Below are positions 16,931-26,056 of a stretch of DNA of 64,000 nucleotides, piece by piece. Numbering within the stretch: position 1 is the first letter of the stretch; each line of letters begins with the position of its first letter. The notes under the pieces are model-generated. The model had not been told where the DNA came from, did no database searches, and saw nothing but the letters and a program-made list of their open reading frames with translations. The stretch spans positions 1-64,000 of the forward strand of contig CAJUSR010000016.1 of the NCBI GenBank assembly GCA_910588855.1, in the 5' to 3' direction. A program made the position numbers and the translations under genes. Source of the DNA: an uncultured Kineothrix sp. GTDB lineage: Bacteria; Bacillota; Clostridia; Lachnospirales; Lachnospiraceae.

Positions 16931-17779
16931 ATGAGGACGGTAAAAGAAGTATCAAATTTAACAGGTATCAGCGTGCGCACACTTCACTATTATGATGAAA
17001 TCGGGCTGTTAAAACCGACTGGCAAAAGTGAAGCGGGATACCGGCTTTATGACGATGAAGCACTGGAAACATTACAACAAGTGTTGTTCTTTCGTGAGTT
17101 TGATATTCCTTTAAAAGAAATCAAAGCGATTATGGCGAACCCGGCTCTTGACAAGAATCAGATTTTGCAAATGCAGAGGAAAATGCTGACAGCAAAAAAA
17201 GAACGTATGGAACGCTTGATTGCCAGCATTGATAGAATCTTGAAAGGAGATAATAAAATGGATTTTGCTATTTTTGACAGAAAGGAAATTGAAGAAATGT
17301 TTCGGCAGACTTATGAACGTATGCCGGAAAAAATGCGCCAGCTTGCCGTAGATGAATTTGGGGGCGTTGAGGAATGGAAAAAACATTATATGGATGTAGT
17401 GTCATCAGAAGATATGCAGAAAAAATATGCAAAAGTAGTTGAATGGTATGGTGGAAAGGGAGCATATCAGGCAGCGTCCGCTCGTCCATTAGGCAGGGAT
17501 GTGGCAGAAAGCTATGGCAGGCGCATAGAAGCGGTCATGGAAAAACTTGCCGGGAAGAAAAACTGTTCCCCTGATTCCTTTGAAGTAAAGGAACTGATTG
17601 GCGAATATGGTTTTGTCATGAAACAGCTCACTCAGGTAAAGGAAGAATCCGGGATGATGAAACACCTTGCATGGTTTCAGAACTCAGAGCCGACAAAATC
17701 TAAGATAGATAAGCGACATGGAGAAGGAACAGCAGAATTTATCGCACAGGCGATTGAAGCGTTCTACGGGAATGACTGA
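16931..17779 (+). CDS. MerR family regulator with TipAS effector domain
   Basis: 282 aa. Residues 1-70 are a MerR winged helix (MRTVKEVSNLTGISVRTLHYYDEIGLLKP ... GYRLY), residues 75-105 the dimer coiled coil, and residues 120-280 a TipAS-type drug-binding domain (YERMPEKMRQLAVDEFGG ... AEFIAQAIEAFYG). TipA-like proteins bind thiopeptide or other antibiotics and activate resistance genes and their own promoter. ACAGGAGG precedes ATG 16931. No target gene follows directly; promoter regions with long spacers, such as the one at 37393, are possible targets. Confidence 0.9.
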   Translation: MRTVKEVSNLTGISVRTLHYYDEIGLLKPTGKSEAGYRLYDDEALETLQQVLFFREFDIPLKEIKAIMANPALDKNQILQMQRKMLTAKKERMERLIASIDRILKGDNKMDFAIFDRKEIEEMFRQTYERMPEKMRQLAVDEFGGVEEWKKHYMDVVSSEDMQKKYAKVVEWYGGKGAYQAASARPLGRDVAESYGRRIEAVMEKLAGKKNCSPDSFEVKELIGEYGFVMKQLTQVKEESGMMKHLAWFQNSEPTKSKIDKRHGEGTAEFIAQAIEAFYGND

Positions 17780-18219
17780 TATAAAATATAATGAATTACC
17801 CGCTGTCAACCAGCGACACACCTAAGCAGGAAATCTGAAAAGGTATCCTGCGAAAAAGCTGGATTGCCGGGCTAAAAGAGAAAAAGGTTGTTCCGTTGCG
17901 GGGCTTTGGTTAAACGTGAGAAATTTGAACGGTGTCTGGCTCATGCAACCGCTGTCTAAAATTTTAGGAAAAACTACACCATTTTAGAAAGAGCCTTGAA
18001 ATGACAATTCCCAATATAAAATAGATGCTGAAGAAAGATGATTAAGCGGCAGCTTCCTTTTAAGAAAAGGGTTGCCGCTTTTCATAAGATTATGTACCTT
18101 GTGCAACTTATATACGGTAAAGAAGCAAGCAACCGAAAACAAGAGATAGACCGCCAGCACCACACGATTCCGAACCAAAGAAAGTAAAAACATCTTTTTA
18201 TATATTGATATTTGGATAA
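17780..18219. other. Gene-free stretch with mobile-element relics
   Basis: About 440 bp without a gene. It holds CTACACCATTTTAGAAAGAGCCTTGA-type sequence near 17975, similar to 30230-30265, and at its right end the first copy of a 71-bp repeat. A hairpin AAGCGGCA...TGCCGCTT with a T-rich tail occurs at 18041-18082. Confidence 0.4.
18113..18183. repeat. 71-bp direct repeat, copy 1
   Basis: Identical to 27375-27445 except one base. Both copies sit in remnants of the same short reading frame (YGKEASNRKQEIDRQHHTIP). The two copies bracket the BlaI/BlaR1, Fic and ABC/two-component genes. Confidence 0.75.
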
Positions 18220-18256
18220 GACTGTAGTAGTCTATATAGTAAGGACTACTATAGTC
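18220..18256. promoter_or_regulatory. Paired BlaI/CopY-type operators
   Basis: Two dyads, GACTGTAGTAGTC (18220-18232) and GACTACTATAGTC (18244-18256), are 24 bp apart centre to centre and just upstream of the blaI-like start. This is the layout expected for a dimeric winged-helix repressor that controls its own operon. Confidence 0.7.
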
Positions 18257-18280
18257 TTACTTGAAAGGAGTGTATACTGT

Positions 18281-18649
18281 TTGGGTAAAGAAACTGTAAA
18301 ACTTTTCGACTCTGAACTAAAAGTTATGGACGTTCTTTGGAAAGAGGGTGATGTACAAGCAAAGCATGTTGCAAATGTTCTTACTAAAGAATTGGGCTGG
18401 AATAAAAACACAACTTATACCCTTATTAAGCGTTGTATAAAAAAGGGGGCTATTGAACGTTCTGAACCAAATTTCATGTGCCATGCACTTATTCCCAAAG
18501 AAGAAGTACAGGAAGCTGAAACGAATGAACTGATTAACAAAATTTATGATGGTGCTGCGGATAAGCTGTTTGCTGCACTATTGAGCAGGAAAAAACTATC
18601 TGCTGAAGAAATTGAAAAGCTGAAGCAAATTGTTGCTGATTTGGAATGA
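18281..18649 (+). CDS. BlaI/MecI/CopY family transcriptional repressor
   Basis: 122 aa from TTG 18281, supported by AAGGAG at 18265 and by the operators lying upstream of it; a longer frame from 18212 would translate the operators. FDSELKVMDVLWKEGDVQAKHVAN and GWNKNTTYTLIKRCIKKGAI form the winged helix; the C-terminal helix (SAEEIEKLKQIVADL) is the dimerisation and cleavage region. It should repress itself and the membrane protease gene 10 nt downstream. No beta-lactamase gene is adjacent, so the regulon is unclear. Confidence 0.9.
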   Translation: MGKETVKLFDSELKVMDVLWKEGDVQAKHVANVLTKELGWNKNTTYTLIKRCIKKGAIERSEPNFMCHALIPKEEVQEAETNELINKIYDGAADKLFAALLSRKKLSAEEIEKLKQIVADLE

Positions 18650-18659
18650 GGTGATAAAT

Positions 18660-20192
18660 ATGACTTTGCTGGAAGTGAGCTTTTCCGGGGCTGTTTTTAT
18701 TATTGCGGTTGTGATGATTCGGGCAATAGCAATAAATAGTCTGCCTAAAAAAACATTCCTTGTTTTGTGGGAAATAGTGCTTTTGAGGCTTATTATTCCA
18801 TTTGCTATTCCGTCTGCGTTTAGTATATATACGCTTATTAATCACAATATATCTACGCCCGCATTTTTGGAAGCGGAAACAAACAATGTTACATCTGCCG
18901 TATCACGGGAGTATTTTGTGATGATACAAGGTATGGAGCAGCCGGCAGCAAATATTCCGTTTGTTTCTGTTTGGTTTGTTGTATGGTGTATTGGAATGAT
19001 ACTTTTTGCCGCATTTTTTACGGTATCTTATATACGTTGCCGGATTGAGTTTGGAGCAGCATTGCCAGTTAATAATGCCTATGTAGAACAATGGATAAAA
19101 GAACGTCCTCTAAAACGGCGAATATCGATTAAACAATCGGATAGGATTTCCACACCGTTGACGTATGGTATTTTGCACCCTGTTATTTTAATGCCGAAGC
19201 AAACGGACTGGACGGATATAGAGCAGTTACGATATATTTTCTCACATGAATATGTTCATATTTATCGTTTTGATACCATTGCAAAACTGATTGGTACATA
19301 TGCTCTTTGCGTTCATTGGTTCAATCCTTTTGTTTGGGCAATGTACATTCTTTTCAACCGTGATATTGAGCTGGCATGTGATGAAAGTGTAATAAGACAA
19401 TTTGGCGATAAATCAAAATCTGCCTATTCGTTAATGCTTATCAGTATGGAAGCAAAGAAAAGCGGGCTGTCACCGCTTTGTAATCATTTCAGCAAAAATG
19501 CTATTGAAGAAAGGATTACCGCAATTATGAACACAAAACGAATGACAATTATTACTCTTTTATCTGCCTGCCTTATCATACTTATTACCGTTAGTTTGTT
19601 CGCTACATCTGCAACAGCTTCAACTGATAGTAAAACGGATGATACGCTTGCTGTCAGTGACCAGAAATCAAACACAAGTGATATTGTTGCAGATAAAAAA
19701 AGCCCTATGACTATTATCCATGAAAGCGCAGACATTCTCCAATACGAAGATGGCGCACCTTATATTCATGATATACTTACAAACAATACCGACAGTACCA
19801 TTGTAGAAACCCAATATTGTATGTTGGCTTACAGCGAAACGGGTTCACCGCTAAAGCTATATTGGAATTTCCTTGACAGCAGTACGGAAAGCAGCTTTGA
19901 AAATATTGTCCGGACAAAAACAAACATTTTATCCAATCAAACCGAGGAATACCGTGGCGGCTGGTCACTATATGATGGCGAAATTATGGAAGGCTTTCCG
20001 AAAGTTGGGGATGGCGAAGCGAATCAAGTAGCATATTCATTGCTTTGTTTAAATCAAGTTGTATTTGAGGATGGCACAGTTTGGAATAACCCAGATTATG
20101 AAAATTGGTTTAAGGAGTATGCGGGGAAAGAAATAGATATAGACAAATTACGAAATTATTATCCATATGAATACAAGATAGAATCGGACTGA
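18660..20192 (+). CDS. BlaR1/MecR1-like M56 membrane metalloprotease
   Basis: 510 aa. Four transmembrane helices (about 8-26, 34-58, 100-125 and 305-325) and the zinc protease motif HEYVH at residues 196-200 with ELACDE downstream identify the M56 domain. When activated, such proteins cleave the partner repressor. The usual C-terminal penicillin-binding sensor with STxK is absent; instead residues 340-510 form a different exterior domain (YIHDILTNNTDSTIVETQYC ...), suggesting another inducer. ATG 18660 follows GAGGTG and is coupled to the repressor. Confidence 0.88.
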   Translation: MTLLEVSFSGAVFIIAVVMIRAIAINSLPKKTFLVLWEIVLLRLIIPFAIPSAFSIYTLINHNISTPAFLEAETNNVTSAVSREYFVMIQGMEQPAANIPFVSVWFVVWCIGMILFAAFFTVSYIRCRIEFGAALPVNNAYVEQWIKERPLKRRISIKQSDRISTPLTYGILHPVILMPKQTDWTDIEQLRYIFSHEYVHIYRFDTIAKLIGTYALCVHWFNPFVWAMYILFNRDIELACDESVIRQFGDKSKSAYSLMLISMEAKKSGLSPLCNHFSKNAIEERITAIMNTKRMTIITLLSACLIILITVSLFATSATASTDSKTDDTLAVSDQKSNTSDIVADKKSPMTIIHESADILQYEDGAPYIHDILTNNTDSTIVETQYCMLAYSETGSPLKLYWNFLDSSTESSFENIVRTKTNILSNQTEEYRGGWSLYDGEIMEGFPKVGDGEANQVAYSLLCLNQVVFEDGTVWNNPDYENWFKEYAGKEIDIDKLRNYYPYEYKIESD

Positions 20193-20260
20193 AAGCAGTA
20201 ACAGCAAACTATGCACTGCCTTATGTGGGAGAAAAGCTATAAATAGCTTGGGGATTTTCT

Positions 20261-20353
20261 ATGGCTTACACAGAAGTATACAAGGAACACAGCATGTATA
20301 CTTTCAACGGTTTTTGCAAAGTTGTCATACGTTATGCCGCTATCAACGCATGA
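20261..20353 (+). pseudogene. N-terminal stump of a sigma-70-like element regulator
   Basis: A 30-codon ORF encodes MYTFNGFCKVVIRYAAINA, the usual opening of the small sigma-like proteins of Firmicutes conjugative elements (YTFNAFCKxVIRxEAIN). It stops at once, followed by unrelated sequence. The remaining 310-bp gap shows nothing else. Confidence 0.5.
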
Positions 20354-20557
20354 TGGGAACGGGGCAGGCGGCGGGGTACTACGGTTTTACTACGATTGAG
20401 GGTATTTAAAACTGAAAGTGTGGAAAACAAGGCTCGAAGTGTAGTGATTGCATTTTTGGGTCTTTTATTATTCCGAAATCAATAAAATGTTATTCCTTTT
20501 TGATTGATAATATTCGAAAATAAGATATGCTATTCAGGAAAGAGAGGTGCAATCTTT

Positions 20558-21469
20558 ATGTATATTACAGTAAAGCAGGCAGCAGAAAAGTGGGGGATTT
20601 CTGACAGACGAGTGCGTATACTTTGCTCGGAAGGAAAAATTTCGGGAGTCACACGAGAAGGGCGTAGTTGGATGATCCCATCAGATGCGAAAAAACCACA
20701 GGATGGACGTTTTAAAGCGGCAGAAAGTTTACTGAAAGCCATAGACAGGAAGAAAAGAGAACTGGATACCAGACGCCCTTTGACTGCGGGTGAGCTGGAA
20801 CGTTTGACTGAGGAATTTATTATTGAGTATACTTATAATTAAAATGCAATTGAGGGAAATACTCTAACCTTTCGTGAGACGAATATGGTTTTGCGTGGTC
20901 TGACGATTGACAGGAAGCCGTTAAAAGATCATATAGAGGCGGTTGGGCATAAAGAAGCGTTTGATTTTGTGCGGGATTTGGTAAAAGAGCAGATTTCTTT
21001 ATCGGAGAGTATTATCAAGCAGATACACTATCTTTTATTAGCGGATAAACGGGAGGACCGGGGGGTTTACAGAAGAGTTCCCGTCAGAATTATGGGCGCG
21101 AAACATGAACCGGTACAGCCCTATTTGATTCAGTCTAAAATGGAACAGTTGTTGGAGGCTTATAGGAATAGTACAGATCATATCATTCCTCGGCTCGCAC
21201 GCTTCCATATTGAATTTGAAGGGATTCATCCTTTTATAGACGGAAATGGCAGAACCGGGAGGCTACTTGTAAATTTGGAATTGATGAAAGCCGGATATCC
21301 GCCAATTGATATTAAATTTGCAGACCGGATTCCGTATTACAATACATTCGAAGAATACCATGTAAAGCATAATCTTGGTGCGATGGAAAAACTGCTTGCG
21401 GGTTATGTAAATGCAAGGCTGGATCGTTATTTGGAAATGTTAGATAACGAAAACATACACAAAAGCTAA
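20558..21469 (+). pseudogene. Fic family AMP-transferase gene with an in-frame stop
   Basis: One frame holds an N-terminal HTH module (MYITVKQAAEKWGISDRRVR, residues 1-60) and a Fic domain with the complete motif HPFIDGNGRTGR, which in active members AMPylates or otherwise modifies proteins. TAA at 20840-20842 splits it between EYTYN and NAIEGN. In relatives that place is Ser of the inhibitory motif (S/T)xxxE(G/N). ATG 20885 could restart translation and give a 194-aa Fic domain lacking the motif. GAGAGGTG precedes ATG 20558. Either a pseudogene, a deregulated Fic protein or a sequencing error. Confidence 0.8.
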
Positions 21470-21659
21470 CCGCCGCACTATGGACTTCATCCGCCATATG
21501 CGGCGATTTGCTAGCATAAGGCGAAGCCGTTGCTTTTCTGTAAGGCCGGGCAGCCTGATAACGGAAATTACTTGCCGAAATGCCAAAATCCTCGGCTAAT
21601 TCCTCTCTGGTAATCCGTCGTCTTTCATGGGCATCTATAATCGCCTGCCACAATGCCAT
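21470..21659 (-). pseudogene. Minus-strand fragment, helix-turn-helix-like
   Basis: The minus-strand frame from 21659 encodes MALWQAIIDAHERRRITREE then LAEDFGISASNFRYQA, resembling the start of a small DNA-binding protein. It runs into the 3' end of the Fic gene, so it is probably a fragment. Identity unknown. Confidence 0.3.
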
Positions 21660-21884
21660 AAAGTCAAAGGTTTATGTGGTTTCGCTCGTTTTGCTCGCCA
21701 ACTATATGGATAGATTTTGTTCTGTTATATCGTACTGAAATGGGAGTTTCGCTTAAACGATGTAAAATCTCTTTGCAATGGAGATTTAATTTCTGTCAGA
21801 AAGGGATAAAAGTTCATATTTGCATAGTTAAGATAGTTCGTTCAAACGGATATAATAAATACAATATGATTTAGGGGGTCAGAA

Positions 21885-22016
21885 ATGTTTGAATATATGA
21901 CGGCAAAAGAAGCTGCAGCATTTTGGAAAATATCAGTACGGCGAGTACAAAAACTCTGCAAGGATAATCTGCCGCCCACATTTTTACTTCTAGTGTGGAT
22001 TGTAATGAGATTGTAA
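21885..22016 (+). pseudogene. Truncated N-terminus of a helix-turn-helix protein
   Basis: A 43-codon ORF with GGGGG upstream starts MFEYMTAKEAAAFWKISVRR, the same HTH type as the N-terminus of the nearby Fic protein. After about 32 residues it runs into the promoter of the ABC transporter and stops. It marks a recombination junction at the left edge of the ABC/two-component module. Confidence 0.45.
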
Positions 22017-22033
22017 GAAGTATTCGCTATACT
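21998..22033 (+). promoter_or_regulatory. Response-regulator boxes and -10 of the ABC operon
   Basis: Direct repeats GATTGTAA at 21998 and 22009, 11 bp apart, lie 12 bp before a good -10 (TATACT, 22028-22033), and no good -35 is present. This is the pattern of PhoB/OmpR-type activation and fits control by the response regulator encoded downstream. Confidence 0.6.
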
Positions 22034-22064
22034 AAGAATTACAAAAACATTGGAGGACATAGCT

Positions 22065-22751
22065 ATGGCAATACTTGAAACAAAAGATTTACAAAAAATA
22101 TATGGCAGCGGTGAGAATGAAGTCCACGCCCTTGACGGAGTGTCTGTTACTGTCGATGAGGGAGAACTTGTTGCCGTTATCGGTACATCGGGCAGCGGTA
22201 AGTCTACTCTGCTGAATATGATTGGCGGATTAGACCGCCCCACCTCTGGAAGCATTACTATCCGGGGAAAAGAACTTTTGAAAATGAAAGACGAGGAACT
22301 GACAATTTTTCGCCGCAGGAATATTGGCTTTGTCTTTCAGAATTACAATTTACTTCCCGTTCTTAATGTATATGAAAATATCATCTATCCCATCGAGATA
22401 GATGGCGGCAAAACAGATACAGAATTTGTAAAGCAGATTATCCATACACTGAGGCTTGAAAAGAAACTTGAGAATATGCCGAATAATCTTTCTGGCGGTC
22501 AGCAGCAAAGAGTAGCGATTGCCCGTGCATTAGCTACCAAGCCTGCCATAATCCTTGCCGATGAGCCAACAGGTAATCTGGATTCCAAGACAAGTATGGA
22601 TGTCATTCTGCTGATGCAGTCCATTAGCAAACAATTCCGCCAAACTGCAATTATGATTACGCACAATGAGGAAATCGCCCAGATGGCAGACCGTACAATT
22701 CGTATAGAGGATGGCAAAGTTATTTCGGGAGGTATCAGATATGCACGATAA
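22065..22751 (+). CDS. ABC transporter ATP-binding protein (MacB/Bce type)
   Basis: 228 aa. Walker A is GTSGSGKST, the Q-loop is in FVFQNYNLLPVLNV, the signature is LSGGQQQRVAIARA, Walker B ILADEPTGNLD and the H-loop ITHNEE. This belongs to the LolD/MacB/BceA group that powers FtsX-fold permeases, often for peptide-antibiotic resistance. ATG 22065 has TGGAGG upstream. It overlaps the permease start by 11 nt and precedes a two-component system, the classic Bce-like module. Confidence 0.95.
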   Translation: MAILETKDLQKIYGSGENEVHALDGVSVTVDEGELVAVIGTSGSGKSTLLNMIGGLDRPTSGSITIRGKELLKMKDEELTIFRRRNIGFVFQNYNLLPVLNVYENIIYPIEIDGGKTDTEFVKQIIHTLRLEKKLENMPNNLSGGQQQRVAIARALATKPAIILADEPTGNLDSKTSMDVILLMQSISKQFRQTAIMITHNEEIAQMADRTIRIEDGKVISGGIRYAR

Positions 22752-25302
22752 CCGAAACAAAAATGCAATGAAACGGGTGGAAAAAGGAATGATGAAAGCA
22801 AACAGTACCCGCAATCTGTTTGCAATGTCCGCAATCATCCTTACCACCTTTATGATTACCACGGTTTTCAGTTTAGCTGTTAACTATATAGAAAATATGA
22901 ATCTAATGCAGATGCGTACTCTGGGTACAGCCGCTGATGTTTCTCTTGCTATGCCGACAGCAGAACAAGAGCAGCAAATTACATCATTGGATTATGTGAA
23001 AACTGTTGGTGTACGATATATGGCAGGCTCAGTTTCCAGGAAGAACGCCGAGGAACGTGAATTTTCCATAGTGCTTCAATATTATGATACCACCGAATGG
23101 GAAAAACATTATCAGAAAGCAATCAGCGGTTTCGTTGGTAAATACCCTGCAAACGAAAATGAGATTATGCTGTCTGAGGACGCCCTCTCACAGCTCGGCA
23201 TCAAAGCCCCAGAGCTGTATATGGAAATCCCTCTGTCCTATTCTGACAGGAATGGCAGGCAGGAAAGAATTTTTATTTTAAGTGGATGGTTCCATTCCTA
23301 TACTGGTACGGGAATGGGTTTTGTATCGGAGAGCTATTGTAAAAATGCAGGCTGCACAATGGCGGAGGACGGCGTACTCTCCTTGTCGTTAAAGAAAATG
23401 CCCGATGATTTTCTCCGTATCCAAAGAGATGTGAAACTGAACGGAAACCAATTTTGGGATGGTGCGGTTTTGATGAAATCCTCAAGCGGCTCAGTCATAG
23501 CAATGGCCATCTTTTTGGTAATGTTTATCATTGGCAGCGGTTATCTGTTGATTTACAATGTCCTATATGTATCGATTTCCAAAGATACCCGTTTTTACGG
23601 CTTGATGAAAACTCTTGGCACAACGCAGACACAAATTAAATCGTTGGTTAAAAGACAGGCAGTAAAATTTGCCTGTATCGGCATACCGATTGGTATTTTA
23701 TTGGCAACAACAGTTTCCTTTGGATTCGTTCCGCTTTTTCTGGAAAAGGGGTTTAATCAAGGTAAGTCGGCGATGGAAGCCGTGGTATTTTTCCATCCGT
23801 CAATCTATATTTTGTCTATCCTTTTTTCAGCATTCACAGTCTGGATTGCCTGCAACGCACCTGCGAAAGCAGCGGCAAAGACCTCGCCCATAGAAGCTTT
23901 GAAGTATCAGAACTTTGCACCCCAAAAGACAAAAAACAGAAATTCCAAAAACGGCGGCAAACTATATATCATGGCGTTTCATAATGTTTTCCGTGACAGG
24001 AAACGGGCAATCCTTGTGTTTATGTCCTTATTTATGGGAATTACAATGATTTTAGGAGTGAATGGCATAGCTGGAAGCTATAAAGCAGAAAACTATGTGA
24101 AACAGTATATGGATTACAACTTTGAATACGCTGATATTCAAGTCAGACAGTATGAACAGCTCCAAAAAGAAATACCGCAGTTTGACGAGCATTTTATAGA
24201 ACAGATTGAGCAAATCGAGGGTATTAAAAACGTGGAGATTCAAAAAACAGTCTGGGCAGGCATTGATTTTGACGAATCAGATTTTGGGGATTTTATGAAA
24301 ATCAAGTATGAGGACAGCAGCTATAAAGCCAATAGGCAGTCTTACGAACAAATGCTTGCAGGGTTAAGGGCGTATGCGAATGCAGGCGAATACGGTTGCT
24401 ATATCACAACCCTTATGGATGAAAGGATTTTGGAAGAATATAATGAAAACCATCCTAAAACAACCATTGACCTTGAAGCCTTTTGGCGTGGCGAAATCGT
24501 GATTACAGGTTGGGACAGCGACTATAATGCCCCCAATGCCGCCTTGGTAGGAAAAACGCTGACACTGACTGCCAAAAGTGCAGACGGAAAGGCAATTGAT
24601 TTTCTTGTCGGTGGAGCATTTGATTTTATGGATTATACCAATAGGCTTGCCAATACCTTAGGTCATCACAAAATGGTAGAAATCGTACCAGACATCATCT
24701 ATGTCAGTGAAGCGGGTATGGAACGTTTGACCGGGGAGGCTCTTATTTCCGGTATCGGTGTGGATGTTGAGAAAATAAACGACTTAGAGCGGGTAGACAG
24801 TGAATTGCAGGGAATCAACCGAACCTTAACTACAGCAGAGTGGGAGTTTAAAAGTACAGTTGACGTAGTAGAACAATTTAACCAAATGTTATACTCTCAA
24901 AAATTGTTAGGAAACGGTGTGGCTGCCCTGCTCATCGTAATTGGATTGATTAACTTTGTGAATGTCATGGTGACGGGCGTGGTTGCAAGAAAAAACGAAT
25001 TTGCCATAATGGAAAGCATTGGCACAACGAAAAAACAGCTTAGGAAAATATTGACCGTAGAGGGTGGTATTTATGCCCTCATCTCCACGCTGCTGATTTT
25101 GACTTTTGGAAATGCGTTCCTTATGCTTGTAGCAGACGCAGTACCGAATCTGGCAGACTATGCCGTATTTGAATATCCTATTGGACTGGTAATCCGCTTG
25201 ATTGCGGCAATCTTTGTGATATGCTTTAGCGTTCCTGGAATTGTTTATAAGTTGATTGCCAATGAAACAGTCATAGAACGGATGCGCAGTTCTGATAACT
25301 AA
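22741..25302 (+). CDS. FtsX-type ABC transporter permease
   Basis: 853 aa, with one N-terminal helix (about residues 25-50), a large exterior domain, an FtsX block of three helices near 255-380, a fourth helix at 410-440, a second exterior domain of about 300 residues, and a C-terminal FtsX block near 730-850 (GVVARKNEFAIMESIGTTKKQ). Both blocks carry the RFYGLMKTLGTTQTQI-type coupling helix. This is the two-repeat permease layout. GGGAGG precedes ATG 22741. With its ATPase it likely expels or detaches antimicrobial peptides, or senses them for the kinase downstream. Confidence 0.93.
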   Translation: MHDNRNKNAMKRVEKGMMKANSTRNLFAMSAIILTTFMITTVFSLAVNYIENMNLMQMRTLGTAADVSLAMPTAEQEQQITSLDYVKTVGVRYMAGSVSRKNAEEREFSIVLQYYDTTEWEKHYQKAISGFVGKYPANENEIMLSEDALSQLGIKAPELYMEIPLSYSDRNGRQERIFILSGWFHSYTGTGMGFVSESYCKNAGCTMAEDGVLSLSLKKMPDDFLRIQRDVKLNGNQFWDGAVLMKSSSGSVIAMAIFLVMFIIGSGYLLIYNVLYVSISKDTRFYGLMKTLGTTQTQIKSLVKRQAVKFACIGIPIGILLATTVSFGFVPLFLEKGFNQGKSAMEAVVFFHPSIYILSILFSAFTVWIACNAPAKAAAKTSPIEALKYQNFAPQKTKNRNSKNGGKLYIMAFHNVFRDRKRAILVFMSLFMGITMILGVNGIAGSYKAENYVKQYMDYNFEYADIQVRQYEQLQKEIPQFDEHFIEQIEQIEGIKNVEIQKTVWAGIDFDESDFGDFMKIKYEDSSYKANRQSYEQMLAGLRAYANAGEYGCYITTLMDERILEEYNENHPKTTIDLEAFWRGEIVITGWDSDYNAPNAALVGKTLTLTAKSADGKAIDFLVGGAFDFMDYTNRLANTLGHHKMVEIVPDIIYVSEAGMERLTGEALISGIGVDVEKINDLERVDSELQGINRTLTTAEWEFKSTVDVVEQFNQMLYSQKLLGNGVAALLIVIGLINFVNVMVTGVVARKNEFAIMESIGTTKKQLRKILTVEGGIYALISTLLILTFGNAFLMLVADAVPNLADYAVFEYPIGLVIRLIAAIFVICFSVPGIVYKLIANETVIERMRSSDN

Positions 25303-25313
25303 ATAAGCATCAA

Positions 25314-25348
25314 CAGGTGCAGACGCAAACTTGCTGCGTCTGTACCTG
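25314..25348 (+). terminator. 14-bp hairpin between permease and regulator genes
   Basis: CAGGTGCAGACGCA and TGCGTCTGTACCTG pair (one mismatch) around a 7-nt loop, followed by CTGCTAAAAAAT rather than a T-run. It probably attenuates transcription or sets the ratio between transporter and two-component mRNA. Confidence 0.55.
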
Positions 25349-25388
25349 CTGCTAAAAAATAATGAGGAGAGGTGGTGTGTTTCAGGCT

Positions 25389-26054
25389 ATGGCAAATATC
25401 TTTCTACTCGAAGATGACAAGATTTTATCGAAAGGAATTTTGATTGCTTTGAAAAAAGACAGTCATACCATAACTGCTGTTTATGGTTATATGGATGCTT
25501 TAACGAAATATCAAAAACTGAAAATTGACCTGTTTTTGCTCGACATCAATTTGCCCGATGGCAGCGGTTTGGAATTGTGCAGAAAAATTCGTGAAACATC
25601 CGATACACCAATTCTGTTTTTGACAGCCAATGATACTGAAGAAAATATGTTGGAGGGATTTGGGGCGGGATGTGATGATTATATTTCCAAGCCATTTCCA
25701 CTTGAAGTTTTGCGAAAAAAGGTACATGCTATCTTGAAACGCACAGGCGGCGACAGCCCCCGTATGAAGTATAAGAGCTTAGAGATAGATACGGATAAAT
25801 GCCTTGTTCTGTTAAGCGGAGAGGAAGTACATCTGACTGCTACCGAATACAAACTGCTTTTGTATCTGGTACAAAACAAAGGAAAAGTTGTTACGAAAAC
25901 AATGCTTTTGGAACGCCTCTGGGATATAGACGGAAATTTTGTTGATGACAATACAATCCGTGTCAACATTAAAAGATTGCGGCAAAAGTTGAACGATGAA
26001 AAGCAGGAATATATTGTAACTGTTTTTGGCATGGGATATGCCTTTGGAGAATGA
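25389..26054 (+). CDS. OmpR-family response regulator
   Basis: 221 aa. Receiver domain with the acidic pair in FLLEDDKIL, phosphoacceptor Asp in LFLLDINLPDGSG (about residue 51), Thr in LFLTAND and Lys in DYISKPF; then a winged-helix DNA-binding domain ending in VNIKRLRQKL ... VFGMGYAFGE. ATG 25389 is preferred to ATG 25362, which has no ribosome binding site. It likely binds the direct repeats at 21998-22016. The stop overlaps the kinase gene region. Confidence 0.93.
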   Translation: MANIFLLEDDKILSKGILIALKKDSHTITAVYGYMDALTKYQKLKIDLFLLDINLPDGSGLELCRKIRETSDTPILFLTANDTEENMLEGFGAGCDDYISKPFPLEVLRKKVHAILKRTGGDSPRMKYKSLEIDTDKCLVLLSGEEVHLTATEYKLLLYLVQNKGKVVTKTMLLERLWDIDGNFVDDNTIRVNIKRLRQKLNDEKQEYIVTVFGMGYAFGE

Positions 26055-26056
26055 CG

